A DNA stretch of 52,271 bases from a virus. The stretch lies in the IMG/VR virus record IMGVR_UViG_3300047586_000105, positions 1 through 52,271 of that record; one strand, written 5' to 3'. Of the stretch, positions 9,285-17,361 are shown one piece after another. The notes under the pieces were generated by a model. The model did no database searches and had not been told where the DNA came from. It saw only the letters and a list, made by a program, of their open reading frames with translations. Both the position numbers and the translations under genes were made by a program. How positions within the stretch are numbered: position 1 is the first letter of the stretch; each line of letters starts with the position of its first letter.

Positions 9285-10388
9285 TCAGGTCGCGATTGCG
9301 CCGTGCGCCCGCATACGCGCCAGAAGGTCGTTCAGCCGCGCCATCGTACTCGGGGCGTCGGTCGCGTTGGCCACGGGAGCCCCCTGCGCGCCGAGAACCT
9401 TGGTCCCAGTGACCCGGTAGCCGTTGGTGCTGGTGACGTCGATGTAGCCACTGGCGCCACCGACCGAGATGAATCCGTGCGCGCCCGTGAGATAGAAGGT
9501 GCCGTAGTCCTGGAAGATGGCGATGCCCTCCTCGACGGACAGACCCCGTGCTACCCCAAGACCACCGGCAACCTTGAGTGCTCCCGTTGTCGGAGAGGAC
9601 GACGCGGTCGCGTTCGTCAGCGTCACGACGCCTGATGCTCCGAGCGTCGTGATACCCGAGAGCGCCCCTTGGAACGCGAACGCGCCCGCCGGGAAGGTGC
9701 CCGCGCCGACGCTCGCCGCCGTGAGGTCTGTGACCGTGGCACCCGTCAGGGTGAGTGTCTGCCCCGCCGCCACGGTAAGGCCAAGGTTCGCCGAGAGAAG
9801 GCCGCTGAACGCCCCGGCTACGGCGGCGAGACCCGCCGCAAGTGTGAGGCCACCCGGCATGTTCCAGTTGCCGGACTGCGAGACGTAGGTACGCTTGTTC
9901 GACCCACCGTTCGTGCTGAGCAACTCCCAGTTGTCCGAATCGTCGGCACGGCCACCCATGTACCACATGTCGCTGCCCGCCGTGCTCCACGCGAGGCGAC
10001 CACCGAAGGTCCCGGCGGCGGAAGGAAGCGTCAGGCCGGTCGCTGCAGTGAGGGTGAGTGACGCCAGGGACGGGGTGGAGGTCCACTCCGGCGCGGTCGC
10101 CCCCGCGTTGACCTGGAGGACCTGATGGGCTGTGCCGATGGCGAGGGGGTCCAGTCGCTTGACGCCCGTGACGCCGCCCGCGACGGCGTAGGGAATCCCA
10201 CCGACCGCGAAGGCGGCGCTGTAGAACTTCCCGGTCAGGTCAACCGAAAAGACGCGCGCCGCAGACGTGGCACCATTCCACACGTCGGCGAGAAGGTCCG
10301 ACGCCGTGGTGCGCGGTGTACTGAATCCGAACTCGTGCGCCAAGGCATCGGCTGCGCCCGGCTGAATGAACTTCGCCCCGTAGAGCAC
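9285..10388 (-). CDS. Tail fibre-like protein
   Basis: 367 residues starting MLYGAKFIQPGAADALAHEF. It contains long runs of Thr/Ala/Gly beta-repeats (LTLTAATGLTLPSAAGTFGG, LTLAAGLAAVAGAFSG, VTLTNATASSSPTTGALKVAGG), typical of trimeric fibre shafts. The end (ATDAPSTMARLNDLLARMRAHGAI) looks like a short trimerising helix. Probably part of the receptor-binding apparatus. No catalytic motif seen. Confidence 0.7.
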   Translation of the reverse strand: MLYGAKFIQPGAADALAHEFGFSTPRTTASDLLADVWNGATSAARVFSVDLTGKFYSAAFAVGGIPYAVAGGVTGVKRLDPLAIGTAHQVLQVNAGATAPEWTSTPSLASLTLTAATGLTLPSAAGTFGGRLAWSTAGSDMWYMGGRADDSDNWELLSTNGGSNKRTYVSQSGNWNMPGGLTLAAGLAAVAGAFSGLLSANLGLTVAAGQTLTLTGATVTDLTAASVGAGTFPAGAFAFQGALSGITTLGASGVVTLTNATASSSPTTGALKVAGGLGVARGLSVEEGIAIFQDYGTFYLTGAHGFISVGGASGYIDVTSTNGYRVTGTKVLGAQGAPVANATDAPSTMARLNDLLARMRAHGAIAT

Positions 10389-10418
10389 GCTACACCTCGC
10401 CTTCCGTTCGCACCGGAC

Positions 10419-10754
10419 TTACTTCAGGACCACGAGGATCGTCCGGTCCGCGCCTTCCGCCGACCCGCAGACGATCTTCAGGTAGTCGAACGCGGCCAGC
10501 ACGTCTGCCTTGGCACCCGCGACCCCGATGGCCCGAGAGGCGGCGACAATCACATTCACCTGATTGCCGAGGTCGTCGTAGACCGGCACGAAGGTCCCCG
10601 TCCGGGTATCGCACCCCTTGAACGTGATAGAGGACGAGGTGAGCGCGACCGGCGTGACGATGCCGACGAGCGTGTAGACGCCCAACTCAAGGAGGTCGGA
10701 CTCCGTCAGTCCCGACAGGACCGTGACGGTGCGGATCAGCGGCTTTCTGTACAC
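10419..10754 (-). CDS. Small conserved phage structural protein
   Basis: 111 residues, predicted beta-rich, ending KIVCGSAEGADRTILVVLK. Similar small proteins with this type of C-terminus occur in structural operons of uncultured podovirus-like phages. No signal, membrane or metal motif. Function unknown; likely virion or fibre-associated from position between two fibre-type genes. Confidence 0.65.
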   Translation of the reverse strand: MYRKPLIRTVTVLSGLTESDLLELGVYTLVGIVTPVALTSSSITFKGCDTRTGTFVPVYDDLGNQVNVIVAASRAIGVAGAKADVLAAFDYLKIVCGSAEGADRTILVVLK

Positions 10755-10777
10755 TTTAGAACTCCTTCCTGGTGTGC

Positions 10778-11800
10778 CTAGCGGCGGCGCTCACGGCGCT
10801 CGCGCCGGAGATGGCTGTGCTCGTCCGGAGGCGGTAGGACGGTGCTCCCTTGGCCCATACTGCGTCGCGTCTCCGCTACCAATCCCCACGGGCCAGCCAT
10901 CGTACGAGGACTGTTGGTGTACCCGGGGCCGTTGACGGAAGCCGGGCCGATGGGATACCGGGGAAGCACGGTGCTGCCCAGGCCGCGCAACGTCTCGGCG
11001 ACCAGACTCCACGGACCCGCCATCTGCGTGCGGGCAGCGGGGCCGTGTGTGCCATACGCCGGAACCAACACTTGGAACGGGTCGGCCGCGAACTGCGTGA
11101 TCTGCGCCGGGGTCCATGCACTCTTCTGCGCGACGAGCATCAGCACGTTGCCAGAGTAATAGGCGGCGCTGTCTGCGCCTTCCCGGCCGACCGTAAGCGT
11201 CACACCGTTGTCCAGGTTCCGCGTCAGGTTGTCGGCCGCCGCGCCGTCTGGACTGCCATTCGTGTAGAGTTGCAAGAGGTGGTGTGATCCGTTGGAGGTA
11301 TCCCAGGTCAGGACGAGTACGGCCAGTGTGCCGCTCACCACCGGCACCGACCCCGTGACTTGTCCCGCCGTCCCGCCACCGGCACAAATGCGCGCCTGCC
11401 ACACATCTGCGGCCGTTTGGTACAGTCTCAAACTGTAGATGGTCCCCCCGGCGTTGTCGTCGCTCAGGATGTGGCGTACTGCTCCCACTGCATCGGGTCG
11501 CACGACCGCGCCGAGCGTGAACGCGCCGTTCCCCATCAATGCCCCGAAGCCGGTCGGCGTCACCATGTCCGCGCGTGCCGAGACCCCACCGAAGCCGACG
11601 CCCACGCCGAGCGCATCAGCCACCCACATCGGCGGAGCGGCGCCCGCGAAGGCAGCCGGAGCCGCGAGATCCCCCAGGTCGTGCAACGCTGTGCTCGTGT
11701 TCTCCCACATCGGCAGGAGCCACAGGCCCGAGGCGCCGTACTGTTTCCAGAAGGCGACCTTGGTCGCGTCGAACGCCCACGCGGTAGGCTTCAGTATCAT
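10778..11800 (-). CDS. LamG/concanavalin-like carbohydrate-binding fibre protein
   Basis: 340 residues. Residues about 35-240 read as a LamG/ConA-like jelly roll (GAFTLGAVVRPD, ILSDDNAGGTIYSLRLYQ, AVLVLTWDTSNGSHHLLQLY, NGSPDG, LTVGREG, YYSGNVLMLVAQKSAWT), a fold that often binds sugars on phage fibres. The C-terminal 100 residues contain two copies of MAGPW-S/G-LVAET...GSTVLP and end in an Arg-rich tail (HLRRERRERRR). It is likely a virion protein for surface glycan binding; glycan identity unknown. Confidence 0.75.
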   Translation of the reverse strand: MILKPTAWAFDATKVAFWKQYGASGLWLLPMWENTSTALHDLGDLAAPAAFAGAAPPMWVADALGVGVGFGGVSARADMVTPTGFGALMGNGAFTLGAVVRPDAVGAVRHILSDDNAGGTIYSLRLYQTAADVWQARICAGGGTAGQVTGSVPVVSGTLAVLVLTWDTSNGSHHLLQLYTNGSPDGAAADNLTRNLDNGVTLTVGREGADSAAYYSGNVLMLVAQKSAWTPAQITQFAADPFQVLVPAYGTHGPAARTQMAGPWSLVAETLRGLGSTVLPRYPIGPASVNGPGYTNSPRTMAGPWGLVAETRRSMGQGSTVLPPPDEHSHLRRERRERRR

Positions 11801-11866
11801 CGTCCCGCTCCTCCCAGCCGAGGCCGGCGATGGCAGTCACCACCGCCGGCACTACCTCGTCTGCGG

Positions 11867-12433
11867 CTAGTTGTCGCTGGAGACGATGTACTCGTGCACC
11901 GTGACGCCGTTGCCGGCGTCCGAGATCGAGAACCCGGCCCAGAGGTCGAACACGTTCGCGATCGTCGAGTCGAAGCCCGTACCCACCGCCGGAGCCGTTG
12001 CCGGCGCCATGATGAGGGTGTCGCTCTGCGCGTCGTCCGTCTGGCCCGCCGTCTTCGTGAACTGGACGCCGCAGACCCTCCCCATCCCCATGAACGTCGC
12101 CGACGTCCCCGACCCCACGGACCGTAGGGTCAGCACCGCGAGGAAGTGGAACGGCAGGAGCGTGTGCGCCGTGGCGTTGAGCTGGATCGCGCCGGTGGTG
12201 AACACCACGATCGATCCCATCATGCACTGGAGCGTGATGGTCCCGGGCGTGGTGACGATGTTGCTGAGGGCACCCCAGACATCCACGGTGATGACCTGGC
12301 CGACCTGGGAGAGGAACCCCGCCGGCACGGTCCAGAGGGCCTGCGGCTTGATGACCGTCTTCGCGGTCGTGTAGGTGTTGAATGCCGTTCCCGCAGCCTG
12401 CTGCGAGGCGACAAGTGCGCGGTAGCCGAGCAT
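11867..12433 (-). CDS. Putative structural (tail/decoration) protein
   Basis: 188 residues, nearly all predicted beta-strand, start MLGYRALVASQQAAGTAFNT. Hydrophobic strands alternate with Gly/Thr loops; one Cys pair (QCMMGS, RVCGVQF). No recognised domain. Beta-rich proteins of this size in this position commonly form tail or decoration parts, but this is an inference from position. Confidence 0.65.
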   Translation of the reverse strand: MLGYRALVASQQAAGTAFNTYTTAKTVIKPQALWTVPAGFLSQVGQVITVDVWGALSNIVTTPGTITLQCMMGSIVVFTTGAIQLNATAHTLLPFHFLAVLTLRSVGSGTSATFMGMGRVCGVQFTKTAGQTDDAQSDTLIMAPATAPAVGTGFDSTIANVFDLWAGFSISDAGNGVTVHEYIVSSDN

Positions 12434-12475
12434 GGTCGTGTTCTCCCGTCCTAGTGGATTGTGACCCCGATGAGC

Positions 12476-12694
12476 CTACCCATGTCGAGCCCCGGCCCCA
12501 TCAACCGGCAACGCCCCGGCGGGAGCAACGACGATGTGATTCACCTGCTTGGCCGCGTACTCGCGGATTCCGTCCTTGGCCATCTCCAGCATCAGGTAGC
12601 ACTGGGCCTTGTTCCCGATGGGACCGCGGAGGGTCACGGTCATGTCCGGGTTCAGGATGATGAGCAGTCGGTCCAGCCCGTCCGTCTCGTTCAT
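12476..12694 (-). CDS. Small hypothetical phage protein
   Basis: 72 residues from ATG at 12694, one base after the adaptor-like stop. The core LLIILNPDMTVTLRGPIGNK resembles a short family seen in phage structural operons, with NPD and RGPI turns followed by an amphipathic helix (CYLMLEMAKDGIREYAAK). Function unknown; possibly an assembly factor coupled to the adaptor. Confidence 0.65.
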   Translation of the reverse strand: MNETDGLDRLLIILNPDMTVTLRGPIGNKAQCYLMLEMAKDGIREYAAKQVNHIVVAPAGALPVDGAGARHG

Positions 12695-12695
12695 G

Positions 12696-13379
12696 TCACC
12701 ACCTGTTCCCGAGTCTGCGTGGCTTCCGGAGCGTCCGTGGCCCCTTGTTCGCCCGTGCGATGTCCCGCGCCCGCTCCCGCGCCCGTGCGAGATACCGCTC
12801 GATTTTCTGCTCGCCGTCAGGGCCAAGGGGTTCCCAGTTCTCCTCCTTGGCAACGTTCGCGGCCTCGGCCACGATGAGCGACCGCGCATCCACCGGGAAG
12901 TCGAGTGTGACGCCCGACGCCAGGAGCGGGTGCGTGTAGTGGTACTCCAGATACACCGGCGTCGGGGGCTGCGCGGTCCGGGCCAGCCAGAGCGTGTCGC
13001 CCCGGATGGAGTAGCCGTTCCCCTTGGCCAGTTCATCGTCCGGGAGGAGTTCCACGCCCCACGGGTCCCCGTTCGCCTCGCGGAGTGCGGAGACCCGCTG
13101 ATTCCCGTAGGCCCGGAGGAAGTCCGACGGCAGGGCGCAGTAGCGCCCCCCATCCGCCGCATCCGAGCCCAACCATGTGAGCGCCGAGGACCGCTTTCTC
13201 CACCCGGCGTATCCCATGTGCAGCATCCACCGCTGCGCTTCCCGACACCCGAGAGTCAAGTAGGTGTCGGCGACCTCGTTCAGGGCCTCGCCGTTCTCGA
13301 CGAGCGCCGAGTCGTTGGCCACCGTCCCCACCAGGCGCAGGAAGGCGTTCCGAAGTTGAACGACGGTACTGAGTTCCAC
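12696..13379 (-). CDS. Head-tail adaptor-like protein
   Basis: 227 residues, mainly helical. Residues 40-70 (EALNEVADTYLTLGCREAQRW) and 80-100 (ALPSDFLRAYG) match the typical look of short-tailed-phage adaptor/tail tubular A-like proteins, whose helical bundle docks under the portal. The C-terminal part is strongly basic (ARERARDIARANKGPRTLRK). It lies downstream of capsid genes, where adaptors are expected. Call is by pattern, not certain. Confidence 0.6.
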   Translation of the reverse strand: MELSTVVQLRNAFLRLVGTVANDSALVENGEALNEVADTYLTLGCREAQRWMLHMGYAGWRKRSSALTWLGSDAADGGRYCALPSDFLRAYGNQRVSALREANGDPWGVELLPDDELAKGNGYSIRGDTLWLARTAQPPTPVYLEYHYTHPLLASGVTLDFPVDARSLIVAEAANVAKEENWEPLGPDGEQKIERYLARARERARDIARANKGPRTLRKPRRLGNRW

Positions 13380-13382
13380 CGA

Positions 13383-14009
13383 CTACTCCTCCGGCACCTT
13401 CGCCGCTTCCTTCTTCGCCTCAGCGATAGCCGCCTCTGCTTCCTGCGCGGCCTCCTCGCTGCCCTGCATCTTCGTCCCGTTCGAGAGGAGGTACCATCCG
13501 CCGCCCTTGGCCATCGGGTACAGGCTCGGGACGGGTGGTTCCGTCATCGCGGCGGCTGGCACGATGGGGGTCGCCGCCGGGACCGCGAGCGCCTTGAGGT
13601 CGGCGAGCAGGTTGGCGGGGTCCACGCCCGCGTCCACGAGCGCCTCGGCGAGTTGGTCCTTCATCGCCACGACCTTCTTCACCCGCGTCTCGGCGGCCAG
13701 TTCCTCGGCGGTCGGGACATGGTAGGGCACCATCTCCACGTTCCCGTTCAACTGGTCGAGAAGCGTGAAGAGGTCGGTGGCCTCGTACACCTCGCCCTGA
13801 TTCACCGGCAACAGCGGTTCCCCGGTGAGCGGATGCTTGCGCCAGACGCGATTACCCTCCGCGTCCAGTTTGGGGACGGCCCGACCGCGCTGCATCGTCC
13901 GCTGGTAGATGATCCGTCCGTCCGGGGTGGTGCCGTACGTCGTCGAGCCGGCCGGTGGAATCAGGTCGGACTTGATGGGCTTCACGCGATCCAGTACGCT
14001 GCGTGCCAT
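13383..14009 (-). CDS. Hypothetical structural-operon protein
   Basis: 208 residues. The N-terminus (MARSVLDRVKPIKSDLIPP...TPDGRIIYQRTM) is beta-like. A helical, charged middle follows (ELAAETRVKKVVAMKDQLAEALVDAG), and the C-terminus is an Ala/Glu/Lys coiled coil (EEAAQEAEAAIAEAKKEAAK). No known domain recognised. It stops 3 bases before the adaptor-like gene. Confidence 0.65.
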   Translation of the reverse strand: MARSVLDRVKPIKSDLIPPAGSTTYGTTPDGRIIYQRTMQRGRAVPKLDAEGNRVWRKHPLTGEPLLPVNQGEVYEATDLFTLLDQLNGNVEMVPYHVPTAEELAAETRVKKVVAMKDQLAEALVDAGVDPANLLADLKALAVPAATPIVPAAAMTEPPVPSLYPMAKGGGWYLLSNGTKMQGSEEAAQEAEAAIAEAKKEAAKVPEE

Positions 14010-14024
14010 GTCTGCGCTCCCGTG

Positions 14025-14555
14025 CTACGGTAGGAGGTCGGCCAGCACCCCTACCAGTGGAATCCCGAGCACCTGCCGGCGCTTGTCGCGGGCTTCGTCC
14101 CGGGCACCTTCGCGCGCATCCGTGCGGTTCTTCTCGCGGGCCTGCGCGTTGTCCTCGTTCACCTTCTTGAGTTGCTCCTCCAGTGACCGGAACTCGCCCC
14201 GGCCACTCCACGTGTCCCCCTTTTCGAGGAACGTCCGCACCCCCGACGCCCCGAGTTGCAGGATGTCGAAGGGGCGATAGCCCGTGTGATGCGAGGCGTC
14301 CGGCTCATGCAGCCAGACATCCTCGGTCGGGGGCTCGGCGACCTTCCCCTCCCGGTAGAGCAGGAGGCGTTTGTCGCCAGGCTTGAGGGTGAGGCGCACC
14401 ACCCACGTCCCACTGGCCACTCGGCCCCGCAGGAAGGCGGTCGGGATGAAGTGGAGGGTCGCGTGACGCCCGGACAGACGCGCCCACGCCTCCACTTCAT
14501 CCGCGATCTCGACCGGCGGGACCGGAAGACCGTTCCTACGCACCTGCAGCGTCAC
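14025..14555 (-). CDS. Hypothetical phage protein with basic coiled-coil tail
   Basis: 176 residues. The first 110 are beta-rich (LHFIPTAFLRGRVASGTWVV). Residues about 125-160 form a highly charged helix (EEQLKKVNEDNAQAREKNR, DEARDKRRQ). The end is hydrophobic (VLGIPLVGVLADLLP) and could be a membrane-touching segment. Its ATG overlaps the stop of the paralogous virion gene upstream by 4 bases. Function unknown. Confidence 0.65.
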   Translation of the reverse strand: MTLQVRRNGLPVPPVEIADEVEAWARLSGRHATLHFIPTAFLRGRVASGTWVVRLTLKPGDKRLLLYREGKVAEPPTEDVWLHEPDASHHTGYRPFDILQLGASGVRTFLEKGDTWSGRGEFRSLEEQLKKVNEDNAQAREKNRTDAREGARDEARDKRRQVLGIPLVGVLADLLP

Positions 14556-15613
14556 GACGGCGTCCCCAACTGGCGCAGGACGATGTCGTCCGCCGCGAGG
14601 AAGGGCTGGTTCAACGCTGCGCGACCCACCTCGATCGCGTCGGCACCCGGACCGTTCTTGGTGAACGTCACCGACAGGCCACTCTTGTCCAGCAGGGTCG
14701 AAGCCGGGACGTAGGCGGCACCACTCTTGTTGTCGATGATGATGGTGCCGATCAGGGCCAGGAGCGGGTTCGGGCTGCTGTCGCGAATCGCGTCCTTTGC
14801 CGCCTGGACAGTCGCGTAGGCGTACCCGAGCTGGAGTGCGTACTCCACGTCATCGGCGAGGCCGTAGACCAGCCAGACACCCACGGCACCGTTGGCGACG
14901 CTGGTACCCGTGAGGGCGCACCCCGTCTTCCCCGAAGCCGCCACCCGTGTCCCCGAGCCGAGAACGAAGGTCGTGGCGCCGTAGACGTACGTGGCCGAGG
15001 CGGCGACGAGGGCGAAACTCGCTGCGGCAACCTCGACCGACGGTCGCCGGATGAGGTCGTAGAAGGTGCCGACCGTCGCGAGGGTCGTGGTCCCCATCGT
15101 GTGGTCTGCGGCCGTCGGGGCAACCGTCAGCGCCCCGATGCAGACCGCGTGCGCGCCCGCCGTCGGCGGCAGGGGATTCGTCGCCACGGCCCACTGGGAC
15201 AGGGCGATGACGGCGCTGGCGTGCGCCTGCGGCGTCCCGGCCGCGTCTTCGAGGTCGAGACCCCCGGCGGTGCTCATGAACGCCCAGAAGGCCCCGTAGT
15301 AGTGGTCCGTGATGACATCGGCCGCACACGTCGCTGCCGCCGAGATGTCGAGCGCGGCCACCGCGCTTGCCGAGTAGACCTGCCCCTGGTGCCGGAAGAC
15401 GATAGTGCTGTCCGTCTCCACGTCCTCGGGACTCCCGTCGATGGAGAACCCCGGCGTGGTGCTACTCGCCAAGAGGCCGTCCCCGGCCACTAGGGTCATC
15501 AGTCGGCTGGTGAGCGACGAGAGTTGGTTGATGACGCCGAGTGCCGCCCAGATGGCCGATTCCGGCCTCCGGACGATGCTGGACGACGCCGCTGTGACTG
15601 TTCTCCGTGCCAT
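14552..15613 (-). CDS. Virion protein, paralogue of the 15715-17154 protein
   Basis: 353 residues. Its N-terminus (ESAIWAALGVINQLSSLTS) aligns with that of the upstream gene (KSVMWVVMELINDLVALAN). The middle shares the pattern YYGAxW, then a run reading ALSQWAVATNPLPP...GALTV against the partner's ALLSLSALAPTANAATLGYLTV. So the pair arose by duplication. No enzyme motif. Likely a structural protein assembled from beta-rich modules. Confidence 0.7.
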   Translation of the reverse strand: MARRTVTAASSSIVRRPESAIWAALGVINQLSSLTSRLMTLVAGDGLLASSTTPGFSIDGSPEDVETDSTIVFRHQGQVYSASAVAALDISAAATCAADVITDHYYGAFWAFMSTAGGLDLEDAAGTPQAHASAVIALSQWAVATNPLPPTAGAHAVCIGALTVAPTAADHTMGTTTLATVGTFYDLIRRPSVEVAAASFALVAASATYVYGATTFVLGSGTRVAASGKTGCALTGTSVANGAVGVWLVYGLADDVEYALQLGYAYATVQAAKDAIRDSSPNPLLALIGTIIIDNKSGAAYVPASTLLDKSGLSVTFTKNGPGADAIEVGRAALNQPFLAADDIVLRQLGTPS

Positions 15614-15714
15614 CTGCTCCCCCTTGTGGTCCGGGGAGTTACCCCCGGTGGTGAACCTGCTTGACGGTGTACGACGGGGGAGGCGCGGACCGCCTCAGAA
15701 CCCGTCTCACTGGC

Positions 15715-17154
15715 CTACGGTGCGCCCAACTCGTGCGTCGAGATGTCATCCACGGCCGCCGCACTGAGCGTGGCCGGTCCCGAGGTGATGGCGATGGACG
15801 CCGTGAGGGTCGCCGGACCCGCTGTCGGCTTCTGGGCCGTGAGCGTGGCCGGAGCCGCTGCCGGAGTCGTCGCGGCGACGAGGGCTGGAATCGCGACCCG
15901 ACTGATCTGATGCGAGTCGAACCCCGTCGGCTTCGTCCGATCCCACCCCGCCACGGTGGCGTCGGTGATGGTGGCCGTGACGAGGGCCGTGTTCCATGCC
16001 GTGGTCTTGAAGGTGAAATCGCCGACGGTGCCGTTGTAGACCCGGATGAGCGCGAAGGGGACGAACATCGACGGCAGGCGGTCGACCACGAGGTCGATAG
16101 CCGCCTTCGCGGTCGCCGCGTCGGCGTAGGCCATCGTCTGCACGGCCGGGAGACCGGCGGCGTTCAGCGAGACCGTGCTCGTGCCGGCGAGGTCGGTGCA
16201 GATGACCACCGCGCCGTACTTGGTGGTGGAGATGATGTCCGCGTCGGTCAGGGCCTGCGCCGCACCCGCACCAATCTGGGCCTTCTTGAGGCCGTTCATG
16301 TTCGCGTCGATGGTCCCGTGGCCGTAGGTGGTCGAGGCCGAAACCAGCGCCGAAGCGGCACCGAGCGCGGCGTTGAGTCCCGAGACCCGCTTCCGCGGCC
16401 CGCGTTCGTAGTAGATGGTGGCCGTCGCCGTAGCGACGGTGAGGTTGTCCGTGCCGATGTTGAAGGCGGACGCCGTCTTGACCACCGTGAGGTAACCGAG
16501 GGTGGCCGCGTTCGCGGTCGGTGCGAGAGCACTGAGCGACAGGAGGGCCTTCTGCTCGGTGCTGTAGCCGCCGACGAGGGCGCACAACTTCGCGGTGCAG
16601 GCCCCGAGGCGGTCGATCTCGATACGCCACGCACCGTAGTAGTTCTGGGCGATGTCCCCCAGGTCCTCTAGGGTGATGGTCGCGGGCAGGGAGGCGTGGT
16701 AGCGGATGCTGCCGATCTGATAGTCGACATACCCAGCCGCCGTCAACGTCACCGCCCCGCCAGCGGTGAAGTAGTAACTGCCTCCGTACACGCCGTTCGG
16801 CGTGAGCAGGAAGTCGAGGTGGTTGCTGAGGTTGTTGTCGTCGTCGGCGACCTCGGTCGCCCACGTATTCGTCTCGTCCACATCCGTCTTGAAGGTGGCG
16901 TGGTCGTCGATGAGTTCGTCGACGGCGGTCACGAGACCGTCCACCGTGACCTTGTAGGTCCCGTGGTCGGTGCCGAGTTCCTCGGCCAGCGTCTCCAGCT
17001 GGTCGACGGTGACCTTCGTGGCCGCGTGGTCCGTCCGCATCTCGTTGGCGAGCGCAACGAGGTCGTTGATGAGTTCCATCACGACCCACATCACCGACTT
17101 CGGGTTCTTGCTGATCGGCCGCGCTTCGCCGGTTCCTACGGTCCTGGTCGCCAT
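15715..17154 (-). CDS. Virion protein with three 21-residue coiled-coil repeats
   Basis: 479 residues. Residues about 42-105 hold three consecutive 21-residue (three-heptad) repeats, each starting DH and carrying K-x-TVD or K-x-DVD. A beta-rich body follows (residues 120-430) related to the 353-residue protein downstream. The C-terminal 70 residues are Thr/Ala/Pro-rich with PATLTA repeats, like a flexible tether. It is the first tail-side gene after the capsid and the UUCG hairpin, suggesting an abundant virion component. Family not recognised. Confidence 0.7.
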   Translation of the reverse strand: MATRTVGTGEARPISKNPKSVMWVVMELINDLVALANEMRTDHAATKVTVDQLETLAEELGTDHGTYKVTVDGLVTAVDELIDDHATFKTDVDETNTWATEVADDDNNLSNHLDFLLTPNGVYGGSYYFTAGGAVTLTAAGYVDYQIGSIRYHASLPATITLEDLGDIAQNYYGAWRIEIDRLGACTAKLCALVGGYSTEQKALLSLSALAPTANAATLGYLTVVKTASAFNIGTDNLTVATATATIYYERGPRKRVSGLNAALGAASALVSASTTYGHGTIDANMNGLKKAQIGAGAAQALTDADIISTTKYGAVVICTDLAGTSTVSLNAAGLPAVQTMAYADAATAKAAIDLVVDRLPSMFVPFALIRVYNGTVGDFTFKTTAWNTALVTATITDATVAGWDRTKPTGFDSHQISRVAIPALVAATTPAAAPATLTAQKPTAGPATLTASIAITSGPATLSAAAVDDISTHELGAP

Positions 17155-17296
17155 CGCACACCTATCTCCTGCGCCCGTGAGCGCCGTTCTTCGGTGGTCC
17201 TCCGAGTTGTGGGCACCTTCCCACGTCCCCGGTGCTGCCCGGTCCCGTCCCCGACCGTGTGTCGGGTGGGCGACCGTCCTGCTGCTGCGGCGGGTC

Positions 17297-17324
17297 GGGG
17301 CAGGGGTCCGAAGACCCCCGCCCC
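17297..17324 (-). terminator. UUCG-loop hairpin after the capsid gene
   Basis: On the minus strand, GGGGCGGGGGTC and GACCCCTGCCCC form a 12-bp stem (one G-U pair) closed by a TTCG tetraloop, about 38 bases after the capsid stop. No U-run follows, so it is not a classic intrinsic terminator. It may be a leaky terminator, attenuator or mRNA-stabilising 3' end that separates capsid from tail expression. Confidence 0.6.
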
Positions 17325-17361
17325 AACCGCATCCTTCACTTCACCTCACGAACTCCCGGGC

